From NCBI GenBank assembly GCA_965224605.1, contig CBDCZP010000006.1:124001-188000 (forward strand): a stretch of DNA of 64,000 nt, given 5' to 3'. Below are positions 1 through 10,200 of this stretch, in pieces; positions within the stretch are counted from its first letter, which is position 1, and each line of letters starts with the position of its first letter. This DNA comes from HyVt-477 sp965224605 (GTDB taxonomy: Bacteria > Pseudomonadota > Gammaproteobacteria > Thiotrichales > Thiotrichaceae). Made by a program: the position numbers and the translations under genes. The notes under the pieces were generated by a model that was not told where the DNA came from, did no database searches, and saw nothing but the letters and a program-made list of their open reading frames with translations.

Positions 1-276
1 CCCGCCGACATACTCTAGCTCTTCTGGATCACCCAGCCGATATAGATCAAAATGATACAGTGTTCTGCCTTGCAATTCATAAGGCTCAACTAGCGTATAG
101 GTGGGGCTTTTAACAGCACCATGATAACCACAAGCAGCGAGCATGCCTCTGACTAAAGTAGTTTTTCCGGCACCCAGATCCCCATGAAGCAGAATTACCC
201 CTCCCGTTGAGAATCTCTCAGTAAGTTTTGCACCCAGAGCAAGTGTCGCAGCTTCATCAGCCAGAAAGAGTTTCAT
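1..276 (-). CDS. tsaE: tRNA threonylcarbamoyladenosine biosynthesis ATPase TsaE (3' end outside window)
   Basis: TsaE is the P-loop ATPase that works with TsaB and TsaD to make t6A37 in ANN-decoding tRNAs in the cytoplasm. The reverse strand from an ATG at 276 gives 92 residues before the window edge. They include the Walker A motif GDLGAGKTT at about residues 32-40 and the family signature SPTYTLVEPY followed by YHFDLYRL. The family is usually about 150 residues, so the C-terminal third is missing here only because the window starts. In related bacteria tsaE sits near queG, which lies 1.5 kb away in this window, and this supports the call. Confidence 0.93.
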   Translation of the reverse strand, partial: MKLFLADEAATLALGAKLTERFSTGGVILLHGDLGAGKTTLVRGMLAACGYHGAVKSPTYTLVEPYELQGRTLYHFDLYRLGDPEELEYVGG

Positions 277-569
277 CCTAAATTCTCAGAGGGTTTAAAA
301 CGCGCATGGCGTAATAGAAATTACAGAGGGTAGAGGGGATGTGAATACTCGTCAAGTCAACACGGAATTCTTGAGGTTGACTAAAGCCTAGTTACATCAT
401 GTAACTTGTCGGACTCGCTCTACTTTACAAAAGAAGACACAAGGGAAAAGGAATAAAAGGGCACAAGAAACAAAAATCACCTGATTGCCCGCTTGTCCAG
501 ACCTGTTATTAAGTTCATATAATAACAATCGTTTATGGGCTTTTAGAGGGTAAATATTGCACAAGAGTT

Positions 570-628
570 CGACCCTTCGACAGGCTCAGGGTACTGCTAC
601 GTCGCGTCCTGAGCTTGTCGAAGGATCG
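570..628. repeat. dispersed inverted repeat with CCTTCGACA core
   Basis: Two 21-nt arms at 570-590 and 608-628 are inverted copies matching at 19 of 21 positions, separated by 17 nt. The arms carry the cores CCTTCGACAGGCTCAGG and CCTGAGCTTGTCGAAGG. Related but shorter palindromes occur at 16666-16690, 35791-35817 and 43002-43052. It lies in the 412-base gap between tsaE and the methyltransferase gene; the rest of that gap shows no gene. It may act as a transcription-end hairpin or a REP-like element. Confidence 0.75.
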
Positions 629-688
629 GAAAATGGGCACTTACATTAGATTAAGCATAGACAGATGGGTAATCAAGAAAAATTATGA

Positions 689-1432
689 CTATTGTTTATT
701 TAAGATGTAAAGACCTTCGCCAACATCTTTAATCGTCAATAATGCTTTTTTAATAGGGTTTAAATCCCAGGGTCTGAACTTTTTTAAGCTAGCAATGGAG
801 AAACCACTTTTACTGAATTGTTCGCTCCATTGCTTCTCACCCAGAAAACAAATACCGACACCAGCCGTATTGCCTCCCATCTTTTTTACAAAGGGGGCTA
901 GTATTTTACTAGAAGTAATTCTGTTAATCACAAAAGAACAAAACCTCTCACCCAATAGACCTTCGGGAAGATTCTCAAAAATCACCAGCTTTCCGTCACT
1001 CTTTAATAATGAATGAGCTGTTGCTAACATCTCCCGTTGCGTTGCTAGGGTACCTGAGAAAGTACTTTTTACCGTATGATGCAAGAACCAGTTCATGAAA
1101 ATAATATCGAATTTCTGATCGGCGTATATTTCTGTAAGGCTTTCAGCGCTTGCTTCAACCAGAGTCTTTCTTGGGTGGTCTTTATTCTTATCCAATAAAA
1201 AACGTGAATTATCTAATAAGAAACCCTGACTGTTAGGATATTGTTCTAAAATTCTATCGGTAAAAACACCATTTCCACCGCCAATATCTAAAAAAGAAAA
1301 ATCAGCTTTGACCAAGTCTGCTTTATCAAGCTCCATGACTAGCGTATCCCAAAGCTCACCCGTTACATATTCCATGTCAAAGTCTTCAACTTGCTCGTCA
1401 CTGAGTTTTTTTATTGTTTCATGTGCTTGCAT
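689..1432 (-). CDS. class I SAM-dependent methyltransferase
   Basis: A cytoplasmic methyltransferase of unknown substrate, 247 residues. The SAM-binding motif I is FLDIGGGNGVFTDRIL at about residues 47-62. A motif II-like acidic segment (FLLDNSRFLL) follows, then IIFMNWFLHHTV at the motif IV position. A post-I pattern and a C-terminal beta-strand region complete the fold. It stands alone between two gaps of about 400 bases and is not obviously in an operon with tsaE or queG. The sequence does not identify what is methylated; small-molecule and ubiquinone-type enzymes share this fold. Confidence 0.75.
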   Translation of the reverse strand: MQAHETIKKLSDEQVEDFDMEYVTGELWDTLVMELDKADLVKADFSFLDIGGGNGVFTDRILEQYPNSQGFLLDNSRFLLDKNKDHPRKTLVEASAESLTEIYADQKFDIIFMNWFLHHTVKSTFSGTLATQREMLATAHSLLKSDGKLVIFENLPEGLLGERFCSFVINRITSSKILAPFVKKMGGNTAGVGICFLGEKQWSEQFSKSGFSIASLKKFRPWDLNPIKKALLTIKDVGEGLYILNKQ

Positions 1433-1809
1433 ATAATTTCTCCTTCTAGTGCAGACCTGCTCTTATAGTAATCGTAACGTAGCATAGATTTATGTATGAC
1501 TCTATCACTTGTGTATTTTCTCTCATCTAATTTAATACACCCCCATTACATTGCATAAATTCATGAGCAGCGATACCATAAAGGTTACCTCTTAATTAGA
1601 ATTTTCGTTCGAATAAAAGACGGATGAGTTTTGAGAATCCGCAGTGTATAAAGATACATGAGGATCGCGAAAATTTATCCATGCAGGAATCGGGCGAAAA
1701 GGAAATTAATAGGTGCCCTAAACATTAAATTGATCCGATAGAACTCTGCGCTCCAAGCTGTTTCGGGAATCGCTGATTATGTTTCATGTCTCAATAGGTA
1801 AGGTAGCTG
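1433..1809. other. intergenic gap without a recognisable gene
   Basis: This region separates the divergently transcribed methyltransferase and queG genes and presumably holds both promoters. I see no convincing ORF, tRNA or terminator in it. Confidence 0.5.
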
Positions 1810-2853
1810 ATGGACGTTGACAAGCTTGGCAGCAATATTATTGTCTGGGCCGAAGAGCTTGGTTTTCAGGATGTCGGTTTCAGTAATATAGACTTGTCGC
1901 AAGCAGAGCAACGCCTTATCAGTTGGCTGGAAAAAGACTATCACGGCGATATGGACTGGATGCAAAAGCATGGACTTAAACGTAGCCGCCCACAAGAACT
2001 GGTAGCTAATACTCGTAGCATTATTAGTGTCCGCATGGACTATTTACCCGTTGAAAGCACTGACCCCATCATGGTGCTTAATCACCCTGAACTGGCCTAT
2101 GTCTCTCGTTATGCACTAGGACGGGATTATCACAAAGTGATGCGCAAGCGATTGCAAAAACTGGCGACAAAGATTACCAAGGAAATAGGTGAGTTCGGTT
2201 ATCGCGTCTTTGTTGATAGTGCGCCAGTATTAGAAAAGCCTATCGCCGTCAAAGCAGGTTTGGGCTGGATGGGGAAACATACCAATATTCTCAATAGAAA
2301 AGCCGGCTCCTGGTTTTTTCTAGGTGAGATTTATACGGACTTACCGCTGACATCGGCTGCGGTTAGCGAAGATCATTGCGGTGAATGCACAGCTTGTATT
2401 GATGTGTGTCCAACACAAGCCATTATTGCGCCTTATACACTGGATGCGCGCCTTTGTATTTCGTATCTCACTATCGAACATAAAGGCGCCATACCCGAAG
2501 AGCTTCGTCCCCTCATTGGCAACCGAATTTACGGTTGCGATGATTGTCAGTTGATCTGTCCTTGGAATCGTTTTGCTAACCATTCCGAATTGGACGACTT
2601 TGCTGCACGCCACCAGCTAGACAGTGCAACACTGGTTAGCTTGTTTGAGTGGACAGAAGAAGAATTTCTGGAAAAGTTACAAGGCTCACCTATTCGACGA
2701 ATCGGCTTCGAGCGTTGGCAAAGAAATTTAGCGGTAGCATTAGGAAACGCCCCCAAAAGCTCTGCTATAATTAAAAGCTTGAGAAAACAGCTACCCCACT
2801 CATCTGAGCTAGTAAAGGAACATATCCAATGGTCTTTGCGTAAGCTCTGCTAA
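1810..2853 (+). CDS. queG: epoxyqueuosine reductase QueG
   Basis: QueG catalyses the last step of queuosine synthesis, reducing epoxyqueuosine to queuosine in the wobble position of tRNAs with GUN anticodons. It uses cobalamin and two [4Fe-4S] clusters. The 347-residue protein carries the two ferredoxin-like cluster motifs CGECTACIDVCP (about residues 190-201) and CDDCQLICPWN (about 243-253). The N-terminal segment has the family patterns GFSNIDL and HGDMDWM, and GLGWMGKHTN lies centrally. Length and motif order are normal for the family. The ATG at 1810 gives the expected N-terminus. Confidence 0.95.
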   Translation: MDVDKLGSNIIVWAEELGFQDVGFSNIDLSQAEQRLISWLEKDYHGDMDWMQKHGLKRSRPQELVANTRSIISVRMDYLPVESTDPIMVLNHPELAYVSRYALGRDYHKVMRKRLQKLATKITKEIGEFGYRVFVDSAPVLEKPIAVKAGLGWMGKHTNILNRKAGSWFFLGEIYTDLPLTSAAVSEDHCGECTACIDVCPTQAIIAPYTLDARLCISYLTIEHKGAIPEELRPLIGNRIYGCDDCQLICPWNRFANHSELDDFAARHQLDSATLVSLFEWTEEEFLEKLQGSPIRRIGFERWQRNLAVALGNAPKSSAIIKSLRKQLPHSSELVKEHIQWSLRKLC

Positions 2854-3148
2854 TGAATGAGGTTCCCGCTTGTAATACATTGTTTCCCGTGTGTAGCTAT
2901 GCAGTCTAAGCGAGACAATAAGCCTTATGTGGCCTCCTCTCTGTCAACACCAAAGACAAGAAAAAAGAAATGCGAGTTTAAAACCTTGGGCTTAGGCCTG
3001 ACACAATAGCTGATTTTTCATCTTAAATTCAGGCATTTTAGTGATGATGGGTGACTCAGCTTATAAGGCTGAGCTTGATAAGCCATTCCCTGCCTCTTCC
3101 AGTACCGAGGCTACGATGGTATTGATTCGCTATTAATTATTACTCACC
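2854..3148. other. intergenic gap between convergent queG and purD with a small hairpin
   Basis: The genes on either side converge here. A perfect 6-bp stem (CTCAGC at 3055-3060 with GCTGAG at 3068-3073) is visible but has no clear T-run on either strand, so calling it a terminator would be a guess. Nothing else is recognised. Confidence 0.4.
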
Positions 3149-4438
3149 CTATTGACCCTTTTCACGATTCACCGCTCGATAGCCAATATCATCGCGATAA
3201 TATACCTTGTCCCAAGATATTGAATGCGTAAGTTCATATGCTTTTTGCTGTGCTTCAGTCACACTGTTGCCTAACGCAACGGCACAAAGTACACGACCTC
3301 CGTTGGTCACTACATCACTGCCTTGTTTTGCAGTTCCTGCATGAAAAACTTTAGCATCATCCGTTCCAGCATCATCCAAACCCGAAATCACATCACCTTT
3401 GGAATAGGATTCGGGATAACCACCGGCAGCCAGCACAACACCCAATGAGGTACGTTCATCCCAACTAGCCGTTGTTTGGTCTAACTTCTTATCCAGTGCC
3501 GCTTCGATTAATTCAACCAGATCAGATTGCAAGCGCATCATAACGGGTTGGGTTTCAGGGTCACCAAAGCGCACGTTATATTCCAGTACTTTGGAATTTC
3601 CATCGTTATCTATCATCAAACCGGCATACAGAAAACCTGTAAAGGAATGACCTTCTTCCGCCATGCCTTTAATCGTTGGCTCAATGATATCTTTGATTGC
3701 CCGTTGTTGAATCTCGGCGGTTAATACCGGAGCAGGGGAATATGCCCCCATACCACCCGTATTAGGACCTTCGTCTCCATTATCACGTGCTTTATGATCT
3801 TGTGAGGTTGCCATCGGCAGGATATGGGTCCCATCTGCCATCACTATCAGACTAGCTTCTTCTCCGACAAGAAACTCTTCGATGACCACGCGATGTCCCG
3901 CATCTCCAAAAGCGTTACCCGCCAGCATATCGTTAACCGCTGCAATCGCTTCCTCTTCGGTTTGTGCCAAGATAACTCCTTTTCCCGCAGCCAGACCATC
4001 GGCCTTAACCACTATGGGCGCCCCCTGTGCTTTGATATAGGAAACGGCTTCATCTATTACCGTAAAGTTGCCATAAGCTGCGGTCGCAATATTATGGCGT
4101 GCAAAAAAATCTTTACTAAATGCCTTCGAACCTTCCAATTGTGCCGCTCCTGCCGTTGGACCAAAGCAACGCAAACCTGCTGCTGTGAACTTATCCACGA
4201 CACCTTGTACTAAAGGCACTTCCGGACCCACAACCGTTAGCCCAATATCATTTGATTCGGCAAACACCAATAACGCACCAATGTTTTCTGCCGAAATATC
4301 AATATTTTCTAATTTTGGCTCATTTGCAGTCCCCGCATTTCCTGGAGCAACGTAGACCTTATCAGCCTTCGGGGATTGTGATAACTTCCACGCTAATGCA
4401 TGTTCGCGGCCACCGCTACCTATCACCAAAATTTTCAT
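3149..4438 (-). CDS. purD: phosphoribosylamine--glycine ligase PurD
   Basis: PurD is the ATP-grasp enzyme that joins glycine to phosphoribosylamine in de novo purine synthesis. The 429-residue product starts with MKILVIGSGGREHALAWKL, the N-terminal nucleotide-binding-like motif. It continues with the ATP-grasp signatures PIVVKADGLAAGKGV and VIEEFLVGEEAS, and the metal and ATP site segment LEYNVRFGDPETQ. Length matches the family. purH, its common partner, is not adjacent in this window, so it is probably transcribed alone. Confidence 0.97.
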   Translation of the reverse strand: MKILVIGSGGREHALAWKLSQSPKADKVYVAPGNAGTANEPKLENIDISAENIGALLVFAESNDIGLTVVGPEVPLVQGVVDKFTAAGLRCFGPTAGAAQLEGSKAFSKDFFARHNIATAAYGNFTVIDEAVSYIKAQGAPIVVKADGLAAGKGVILAQTEEEAIAAVNDMLAGNAFGDAGHRVVIEEFLVGEEASLIVMADGTHILPMATSQDHKARDNGDEGPNTGGMGAYSPAPVLTAEIQQRAIKDIIEPTIKGMAEEGHSFTGFLYAGLMIDNDGNSKVLEYNVRFGDPETQPVMMRLQSDLVELIEAALDKKLDQTTASWDERTSLGVVLAAGGYPESYSKGDVISGLDDAGTDDAKVFHAGTAKQGSDVVTNGGRVLCAVALGNSVTEAQQKAYELTHSISWDKVYYRDDIGYRAVNREKGQ

Positions 4439-4603
4439 TTATATTTTCCTTTGTTGTTTATAGCTCATCTTGGACCAGTCATAGATTTCAACTGCCAACC
4501 AACACTACCAACCAACGCCTATTTTCACGCGTTAAACCGAAAGGTTATTGTTTAATAAACTATATTTAATAATACTTCTGCATTTAACTAGTTGGAAAGG
4601 CGA

Positions 4604-5047
4604 ATGAGACTTATCCGGTTGCTAACTTTGTCAAGTATCTTACTACTGGGCTGTACGGACAGTAAAGAGAACAAGCTTGCAGATGCTGATATTGATGCTG
4701 ACAGCAAGGGGAATCCTACTAATGCACCTATGAATGCTAGATCAGTAGCACAAAAGTATCAGGTCACTAATACTGAGAAAACGTTTGTAAAATGTCTTAT
4801 TGATATCACCCAAAAACAAAATAAGGGCAACAGCAAGAAGGGCAATAATGAAAAAGACATTATAAAGACCATTAACTTAAGGCAGGGACAGCATGTTTTT
4901 CTGGCCACGGGAACCAATACAACGATTCAAGTTGAAGGTGTTTATTGGTTACGCGTTATACCCAATGACATTGATCAGCAATCTTGTTATGTCCAAACAA
5001 TATATTTAAGCCCCGTTGCCGATTATTCGCCTAAAACCTCTCAATAA
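4604..5047 (+). CDS. small predicted lipoprotein
   Basis: A 147-residue exported protein of unknown function. The N-terminus is a lipoprotein signal with lipobox LLLGC, lipidated Cys17, followed by TDSKENK. The ATG at 4604 is preferred over an in-frame TTG at 4592: it has GGAAAGG just upstream and gives a compact signal peptide. The mature part is polar, with two further cysteines, one in FVKCLIDI and one near the C-terminus in SCYVQTIYL. No domain is recognised. It converges with hemW. Confidence 0.7.
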   Translation: MRLIRLLTLSSILLLGCTDSKENKLADADIDADSKGNPTNAPMNARSVAQKYQVTNTEKTFVKCLIDITQKQNKGNSKKGNNEKDIIKTINLRQGQHVFLATGTNTTIQVEGVYWLRVIPNDIDQQSCYVQTIYLSPVADYSPKTSQ

Positions 5048-5092
5048 TTCATGCTCCAACAGATAGGGGTATGCCAGCGTACATCGGCACTT

Positions 5093-6238
5093 TCACAAAA
5101 AATATTCCACTACTTCGTTTAAAAAACTCCACCCATGAGGTGTGAGCTTGAAGGAGTCTTCTGTTTCGACTAACAAACCTTTAGATTTTGCTTTATCAAC
5201 ACCTATTCCCAAATAATCCAGCGATAAAAACGCTCTTTGGCTAAAGAGTTCTTTGCGAATGCCATTCTTTAAGCGCAGGCCATTCAACATAAATTCAAAA
5301 CATTTATCCTTGCTAGATAACTCATGATTAGTGGCTAGTACAGCAGCGCTCGCTCCCTCTAGACAGGAATGCATATACGCCTCAGGGTGTTTGGGCTTCA
5401 TTGTGCGGACAATACGTTCACCGGTAGTAATTTTCCCGTGAGCGCCTGCGCCAATACCCATGTAATCACCAAACTCCCAATAGTTTCTATTGTGCATGCA
5501 TTCTTTTCCAGGCTGGGCATAAGCAGACACTTCATATTGTTGATAATTACGATCCTGTAATAATTCAATACCTCTATCCTGAATATCTGCAATAAGATCT
5601 GAATCTGGCAAGTTGGGAGGCTGATGATGAAAAAGAGTATTCGGTTCTAGAGTTAGCTGATACCAGGATAAATGTGCAGGTTGATGTTCAATCGCTAGTT
5701 GTAAATCATCAAGTGCTTGCTCCATTGTTTGTTCAGGTAAGCCAAACATAAGATCAAGATTAAAGTTATCAAAGCCTGCTTGTTTTGCTATTTTTGCAGC
5801 GCGATGGGCTTCTTTAGCATCATGCACCCGTTCCAGTTTTTGCAGCTGCTTGCCATCATAGCTTTGAATGCCAATAGACAAACGGGTAATCCCCGCCTGA
5901 CGATAAGCATCAAAGCGTTGTTGCTCAAAAGTACCTGGGTTCGCTTCCAGTGTAATTTCCATATTAGGTCGCATCGGTAGCAACCTATTCAACCCACGCA
6001 TTAAGGTATGCATGCCTTCAGCCGAAATTAAACTGGGCGTCCCTCCGCCGATAAAAACAGTGTGTAGAGGACGCCCCCAAATCGCTGGTAATTCCTGTTC
6101 AACATCCCTCAACAGCGCTTGTATATAGCGATCTTCTGGCAGGATTTCTGGGGCTTTATGAGAGTTAAAGTCGCAATAAGGACATTTGTGTAAGCACCAG
6201 GGAAAGTGAATATAGAGGCTTAACGGAACGGGAGTCAC
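5093..6238 (-). CDS. hemW: HemW heme chaperone, radical SAM protein
   Basis: HemW belongs to the oxygen-independent coproporphyrinogen oxidase-like branch and delivers heme to membrane proteins. The 381-residue product has the radical SAM triad C-x3-C-x2-C as CLHKCPYC at residues 15-22. The glycine-rich FIGGGTPSLI and LTLEPNTLFHHQPP match HemW. The start is GTG at 6238, only 20 nt after the rsmA stop, and a 17-nt tandem duplication overlaps this start (see 6228-6261). It is probably co-transcribed with rsmA. The short CPYC-type motif without the extra HemN cysteine favours HemW over a true HemN. Confidence 0.9.
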   Translation of the reverse strand: MTPVPLSLYIHFPWCLHKCPYCDFNSHKAPEILPEDRYIQALLRDVEQELPAIWGRPLHTVFIGGGTPSLISAEGMHTLMRGLNRLLPMRPNMEITLEANPGTFEQQRFDAYRQAGITRLSIGIQSYDGKQLQKLERVHDAKEAHRAAKIAKQAGFDNFNLDLMFGLPEQTMEQALDDLQLAIEHQPAHLSWYQLTLEPNTLFHHQPPNLPDSDLIADIQDRGIELLQDRNYQQYEVSAYAQPGKECMHNRNYWEFGDYMGIGAGAHGKITTGERIVRTMKPKHPEAYMHSCLEGASAAVLATNHELSSKDKCFEFMLNGLRLKNGIRKELFSQRAFLSLDYLGIGVDKAKSKGLLVETEDSFKLTPHGWSFLNEVVEYFL

Positions 6239-6261
6239 AGCTAAACGGGAGTCACAGCTAA
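6228..6261. repeat. 17-nt perfect tandem duplication at the rsmA-hemW junction
   Basis: Positions 6228-6244 and 6245-6261 are identical (ACGGGAGTCACAGCTAA on the plus strand). On the minus strand each copy carries a TAG followed by CTGTG. The first copy supplies the rsmA stop codon plus a GTG that opens only a four-codon reading frame before TAG. The second copy supplies the GTG used by hemW. Confidence 0.85.
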
Positions 6262-7103
6262 GAGGCAGGTTTTGAAACGGGCACAGAAATGAGTGAACTA
6301 AGCTTTACAAAATCTCCTACCTGTAAATTTTCGGGACGCAAACCAGAGTCTATCCCTGCTTGCTCAATCTGCTCCTGAGTCAATAACTCTTTTAATGCAT
6401 TACGAATAGTTTTTCTACGTTTCATGAAGGCTTGATTCACCAGATGAGAGAGCATTTTTTCATCTTTTGCCTGATACGGTTTATTTTCCCAGGGAATAAG
6501 TCTGATCACTGCGGAATCCACTTTGGGAGGCGGTCTGAAAGCCCCGGGGGGGACATTAAACAAGTTTTCAGTCTGGCAATGATATTGCACCATAACCGAA
6601 AGCCGACCATACACTTTTGTATTCGGCACTGCTGTCATTCTATCTACGACTTCTTTTTGAAGCATAAAATGCATATCTTGAATAGACGATGAAGTCTCTA
6701 GCAAGTGGAAAATGAGTGGGGTGGATATATTGTAGGGAAGGTTTCCCACTATGCGCAGAGGGCGAAGAGAGCTATGTGAAGAGCAAGAACTATGTGAATT
6801 ATCCTCATCATGCGCGGGACTGTTTACGCTAGAGGTATCAAACTTCAGTGCATCAATAGCGTGGATAGTGATACGAGGATCTTGCTGTTCTCTTAATCGT
6901 TGAATAATATCCCGATCAATTTCAACCAAATGAAGATGATTAACTTTTTCTAACAAAGGAAAAGTCAATGCACCTAATCCAGGACCTATTTCAATGATTT
7001 GATCATCGGGTTTAGGGTGAATACTACTGACGATATTTTGAACAATCGATTGATCATGCAAAAAATGTTGGCCGAAACGCTTTTTAGTTTGGTATTTTTG
7101 CAT
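6258..7103 (-). CDS. rsmA: 16S rRNA adenine dimethyltransferase RsmA (KsgA)
   Basis: RsmA dimethylates A1518 and A1519 in helix 45 of 16S rRNA during small-subunit maturation. The 281-residue protein begins with KRFGQHFLHD, has motif I IEIGPGLGALT at about residues 37-47, and the catalytic NLPYN at 121-125. Residues about 90-115 form a Ser/His-rich low-complexity insertion just before NLPYN that is not typical of the family. The FRPPPKVDSAVI signature follows. It lies directly upstream of hemW on the same strand. Confidence 0.95.
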   Translation of the reverse strand: MQKYQTKKRFGQHFLHDQSIVQNIVSSIHPKPDDQIIEIGPGLGALTFPLLEKVNHLHLVEIDRDIIQRLREQQDPRITIHAIDALKFDTSSVNSPAHDEDNSHSSCSSHSSLRPLRIVGNLPYNISTPLIFHLLETSSSIQDMHFMLQKEVVDRMTAVPNTKVYGRLSVMVQYHCQTENLFNVPPGAFRPPPKVDSAVIRLIPWENKPYQAKDEKMLSHLVNQAFMKRRKTIRNALKELLTQEQIEQAGIDSGLRPENLQVGDFVKLSSLISVPVSKPAS

Positions 7104-7134
7104 GATTCTTGAAATTTCTTGATATTAATTGCAT

Positions 7135-7160
7135 GTGCACTTCAATAGCCTGAAGTGCAC
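7135..7160. terminator. 10-bp perfect hairpin downstream of the OmpA/TSP3 gene
   Basis: GTGCACTTCA at 7135-7144 pairs perfectly with TGAAGTGCAC at 7151-7160 around a 6-nt loop. It lies between the stop of the large minus-strand envelope gene and the start of rsmA. There is no strong T-run, so it may be a weak terminator or an mRNA 3'-end stabiliser. Confidence 0.5.
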
Positions 7161-7207
7161 CTATTTATTACTATCAATCATTTACCATGGTGAGATCAAG
7201 ATAAGAT

Positions 7208-10200
7208 TTATTCGCGTATTTCCAACTCAACGCGTCGATTAACTGCACGACCTTCAGCCGTTGAATTGTCGGCGATAGGTTTAGTTTCACCAAAACCGCT
7301 AGCAGTTAAATTTCCAGCACTGATACCTTTTTCAACCAAATACTTCATGACTGATGAAGCACGCTTACTAGAGAGATTCAAATTGAACGCATTATTTCCA
7401 GAACTATCGGTATGTCCTGCCACCCGAAGTTTTATATCAGGATGACGTTTCAAGCTTTCAACCGCAGCATCCAAGATAGGTAACGATGTGGGAGTGAGAA
7501 GATCAGAAGAGGTTTTGAAATTAACACCTTTCAAGGTGATATGTTCATCACCTGCACAACCTACAACATTCACCGACTTACCCGAAGCCGTATCAGGGCA
7601 AAGATCCTTTAGGTCGGAAACACCATCACTATCAACATCAGGTGCACATCCCGTTGCAAAGTCAATTTTTTCGCCTTTTGCAGTATCGGGACATTTGTCG
7701 GAAGAATCGACCACACCATCTTTATCTGAATCTAGCTCACAGCCTTTTTCATCAATTTTAGCGCCGGCAGGAGTAGTGATACATTGATCTTGTAAGTCTG
7801 GAACACCATCCTTATCAGAATCAACAGGACATCCCTGAGTATCGACAGGTGCTCCATTTGGAGATGACGGACATTTATCTAAACTATCAATCACGCCATC
7901 CTTGTCTGAATCTAACGCACATCCCTTATCATTAACCTGTACGCCTTTCGCAGTTGTTAAACATTGGTCTTGTAAATCCGGAACACCATCTTTATCTGAA
8001 TCGACAGGACAACCACTTTCATCAACGGGCGCGCCGGCAGGAGAAGCTGGACATTTGTCTTCGGCATCAATCACACCGTCTTTATCGCTATCGACAGGGC
8101 AACCTTCTGCATTGACGGCTGATCCTGCTGGCGATGTGGGACATTTATCAGCATCATCTGCAACCCCATCTTTATCACTATCGACAGGACAACCTTCTGC
8201 ATTCACGGCTGATCCTGCTGGTGATGTGGGACATTTATCAGCATTATCTGCAACACCATCTTTGTCACTATCGACAGGACAGCCTTCTGCATTGACAACT
8301 GATCCTGCTGGTGATGTGGGACATTTATCAGCATTATCTGCAACACCATCTTTGTCGCTATCGACAGGACAGCCTTCTGCATTCACGGTTGATCCTGCTG
8401 GTGATGTGGGACATTTATCAGCATTATCTGCAACACCATCTTTGTCGCTATCGACAGGGCAACCTTCTGCATTCACGGTTGATCCTGCTGGTGATGTGGG
8501 ACATTTATCAGCATTATCTGCAACACCATCTTTGTCGCTATCGACAGGACAACCTTCTGCATTAACAGCTGATCCTGCTGGTGACTCTGGACATTTGTCC
8601 TGAGCGTCAGCAATGCCATCTTTATCACTATCCGTTGGACAGCCTTCTACATTGACAACTGACCCTGCTGGTGACTCTGGACATTTGTCCTGAGCGTCAG
8701 CAATGCCATCTTTATCACTATCCGTTGGACAGCCTTCTACATTGACAACTGACCCTGCTGGTGATGTTGGACACTTATCCTTATCGTCAGTTATACCATC
8801 CTTATCACTATCAGCGGGACAACCTGATTCATTTACTACGGATCCATCAGGAGAAGCCGGACATTGATCTTTATTATCAACAACTCCATCCTTATCGGTA
8901 TCCAGTTCACAACCACCCAGATCAACAGCCACACCCGCTGGAGTCTCTAAACACTGGTCTTTTATATCAACTACACCATCCTTATCTGAGTCCACACTGC
9001 AACCCGTTGCATCGACAGGAATACCCGCAGATGAAGCCGGACACTTATCTTGCTCATCAGTCACACCATCCTTATCAGAGTCTAGAGCACATCCTGTGGC
9101 GTCAACTCGAACACTCGCGGGCGTTTGTAAACATTTGTCTTCAATATCGGCCACACCATCTTTATCAGAATCAATTGAACACCCTTTTTCATTAACAGGG
9201 CGGCCCTTGGGAGAGCCTCCACATTGATCAATATTATCAGTGATTCCATCGTTGTCTTTATCCGCTTTACAACCACGAATATCTACAAATACTCCTGCTG
9301 GAGTATTTGCGCACTGATCTGACATGTTAACAACACCATCTTTATCCTGATCGGCTGTCGCATTTTTCATTTCAGCTACTAACTTAGCCTGTTCTGCTTT
9401 TAACGCTGCAAACGCCATTGCTGCTTTTTCTTTTTCCGCAGCATTCTCAGGAGGCACTTCTACAACAACAGGTTCAGCATCCTGCACAGGCATAACAGGC
9501 ATGGGTAATGTTGCCATAGGAGCCGGAGGTGGTGGCATTAAAAGTATTGATGTCATTGGCATAGGCGGCATGGGTGAAGGCTGCATTAACTCAGGTCCTC
9601 TATGCATAGGAGGTAGAGACATCATTCCGGGCATCATTGGTCCAGACATCATTGGCCCTGGCATCATCATTCCCGGCCCCATTGACATAGAAGGCGACGG
9701 CATCATCATCCCTTGACCCATTTGACCCATTTGACCCATCGGCATAGGCGGAGGAAGCATTCCCTGACCTACTGGCATGGGTGGAGGAGGCATCATCATT
9801 CCCGGCTCCATTTGACCCATCGGCATGGGCGGAGGAGGCATCATCATTCCCGGCCCCATTTGACCCATTGGCATGGGCGGAGGAGGCATCATCATTCCCG
9901 GCCCCATTTGACCCATCGGCATGGGTGGAAGCGGAGACATTCCTTGATCCATATGCATCGGCGGTGGAGGCATCACACCTCCTGTCATCATCGGTGCTGC
10001 TGGCATTGGAGGTGGGGGAAAGGCGGTTTCAGATAATATAGGAAATAAAGGTTGAGTTCCGGGAAAGGACATCGGCTGCATCACTGGGGGAGAAAAACTC
10101 TGACCCCCTGGGGCAACAGGCATTGCAAAGTTGGGGGCAATAGGGAAAGCTGGGGGGAAATTATTTCCACCCATCATTACCGGAGCAACCGGGAAATTCA

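Noticed and set aside
8311..8565. 84-codon plus-strand ORF and neighbouring long plus-strand frames at 7902-8603 and 9713-10036
   Set aside because: They are antisense frames of the repetitive TSP3 and Met/Pro-rich regions, kept open by the 90-nt and shorter repeats, with no independent start signals.
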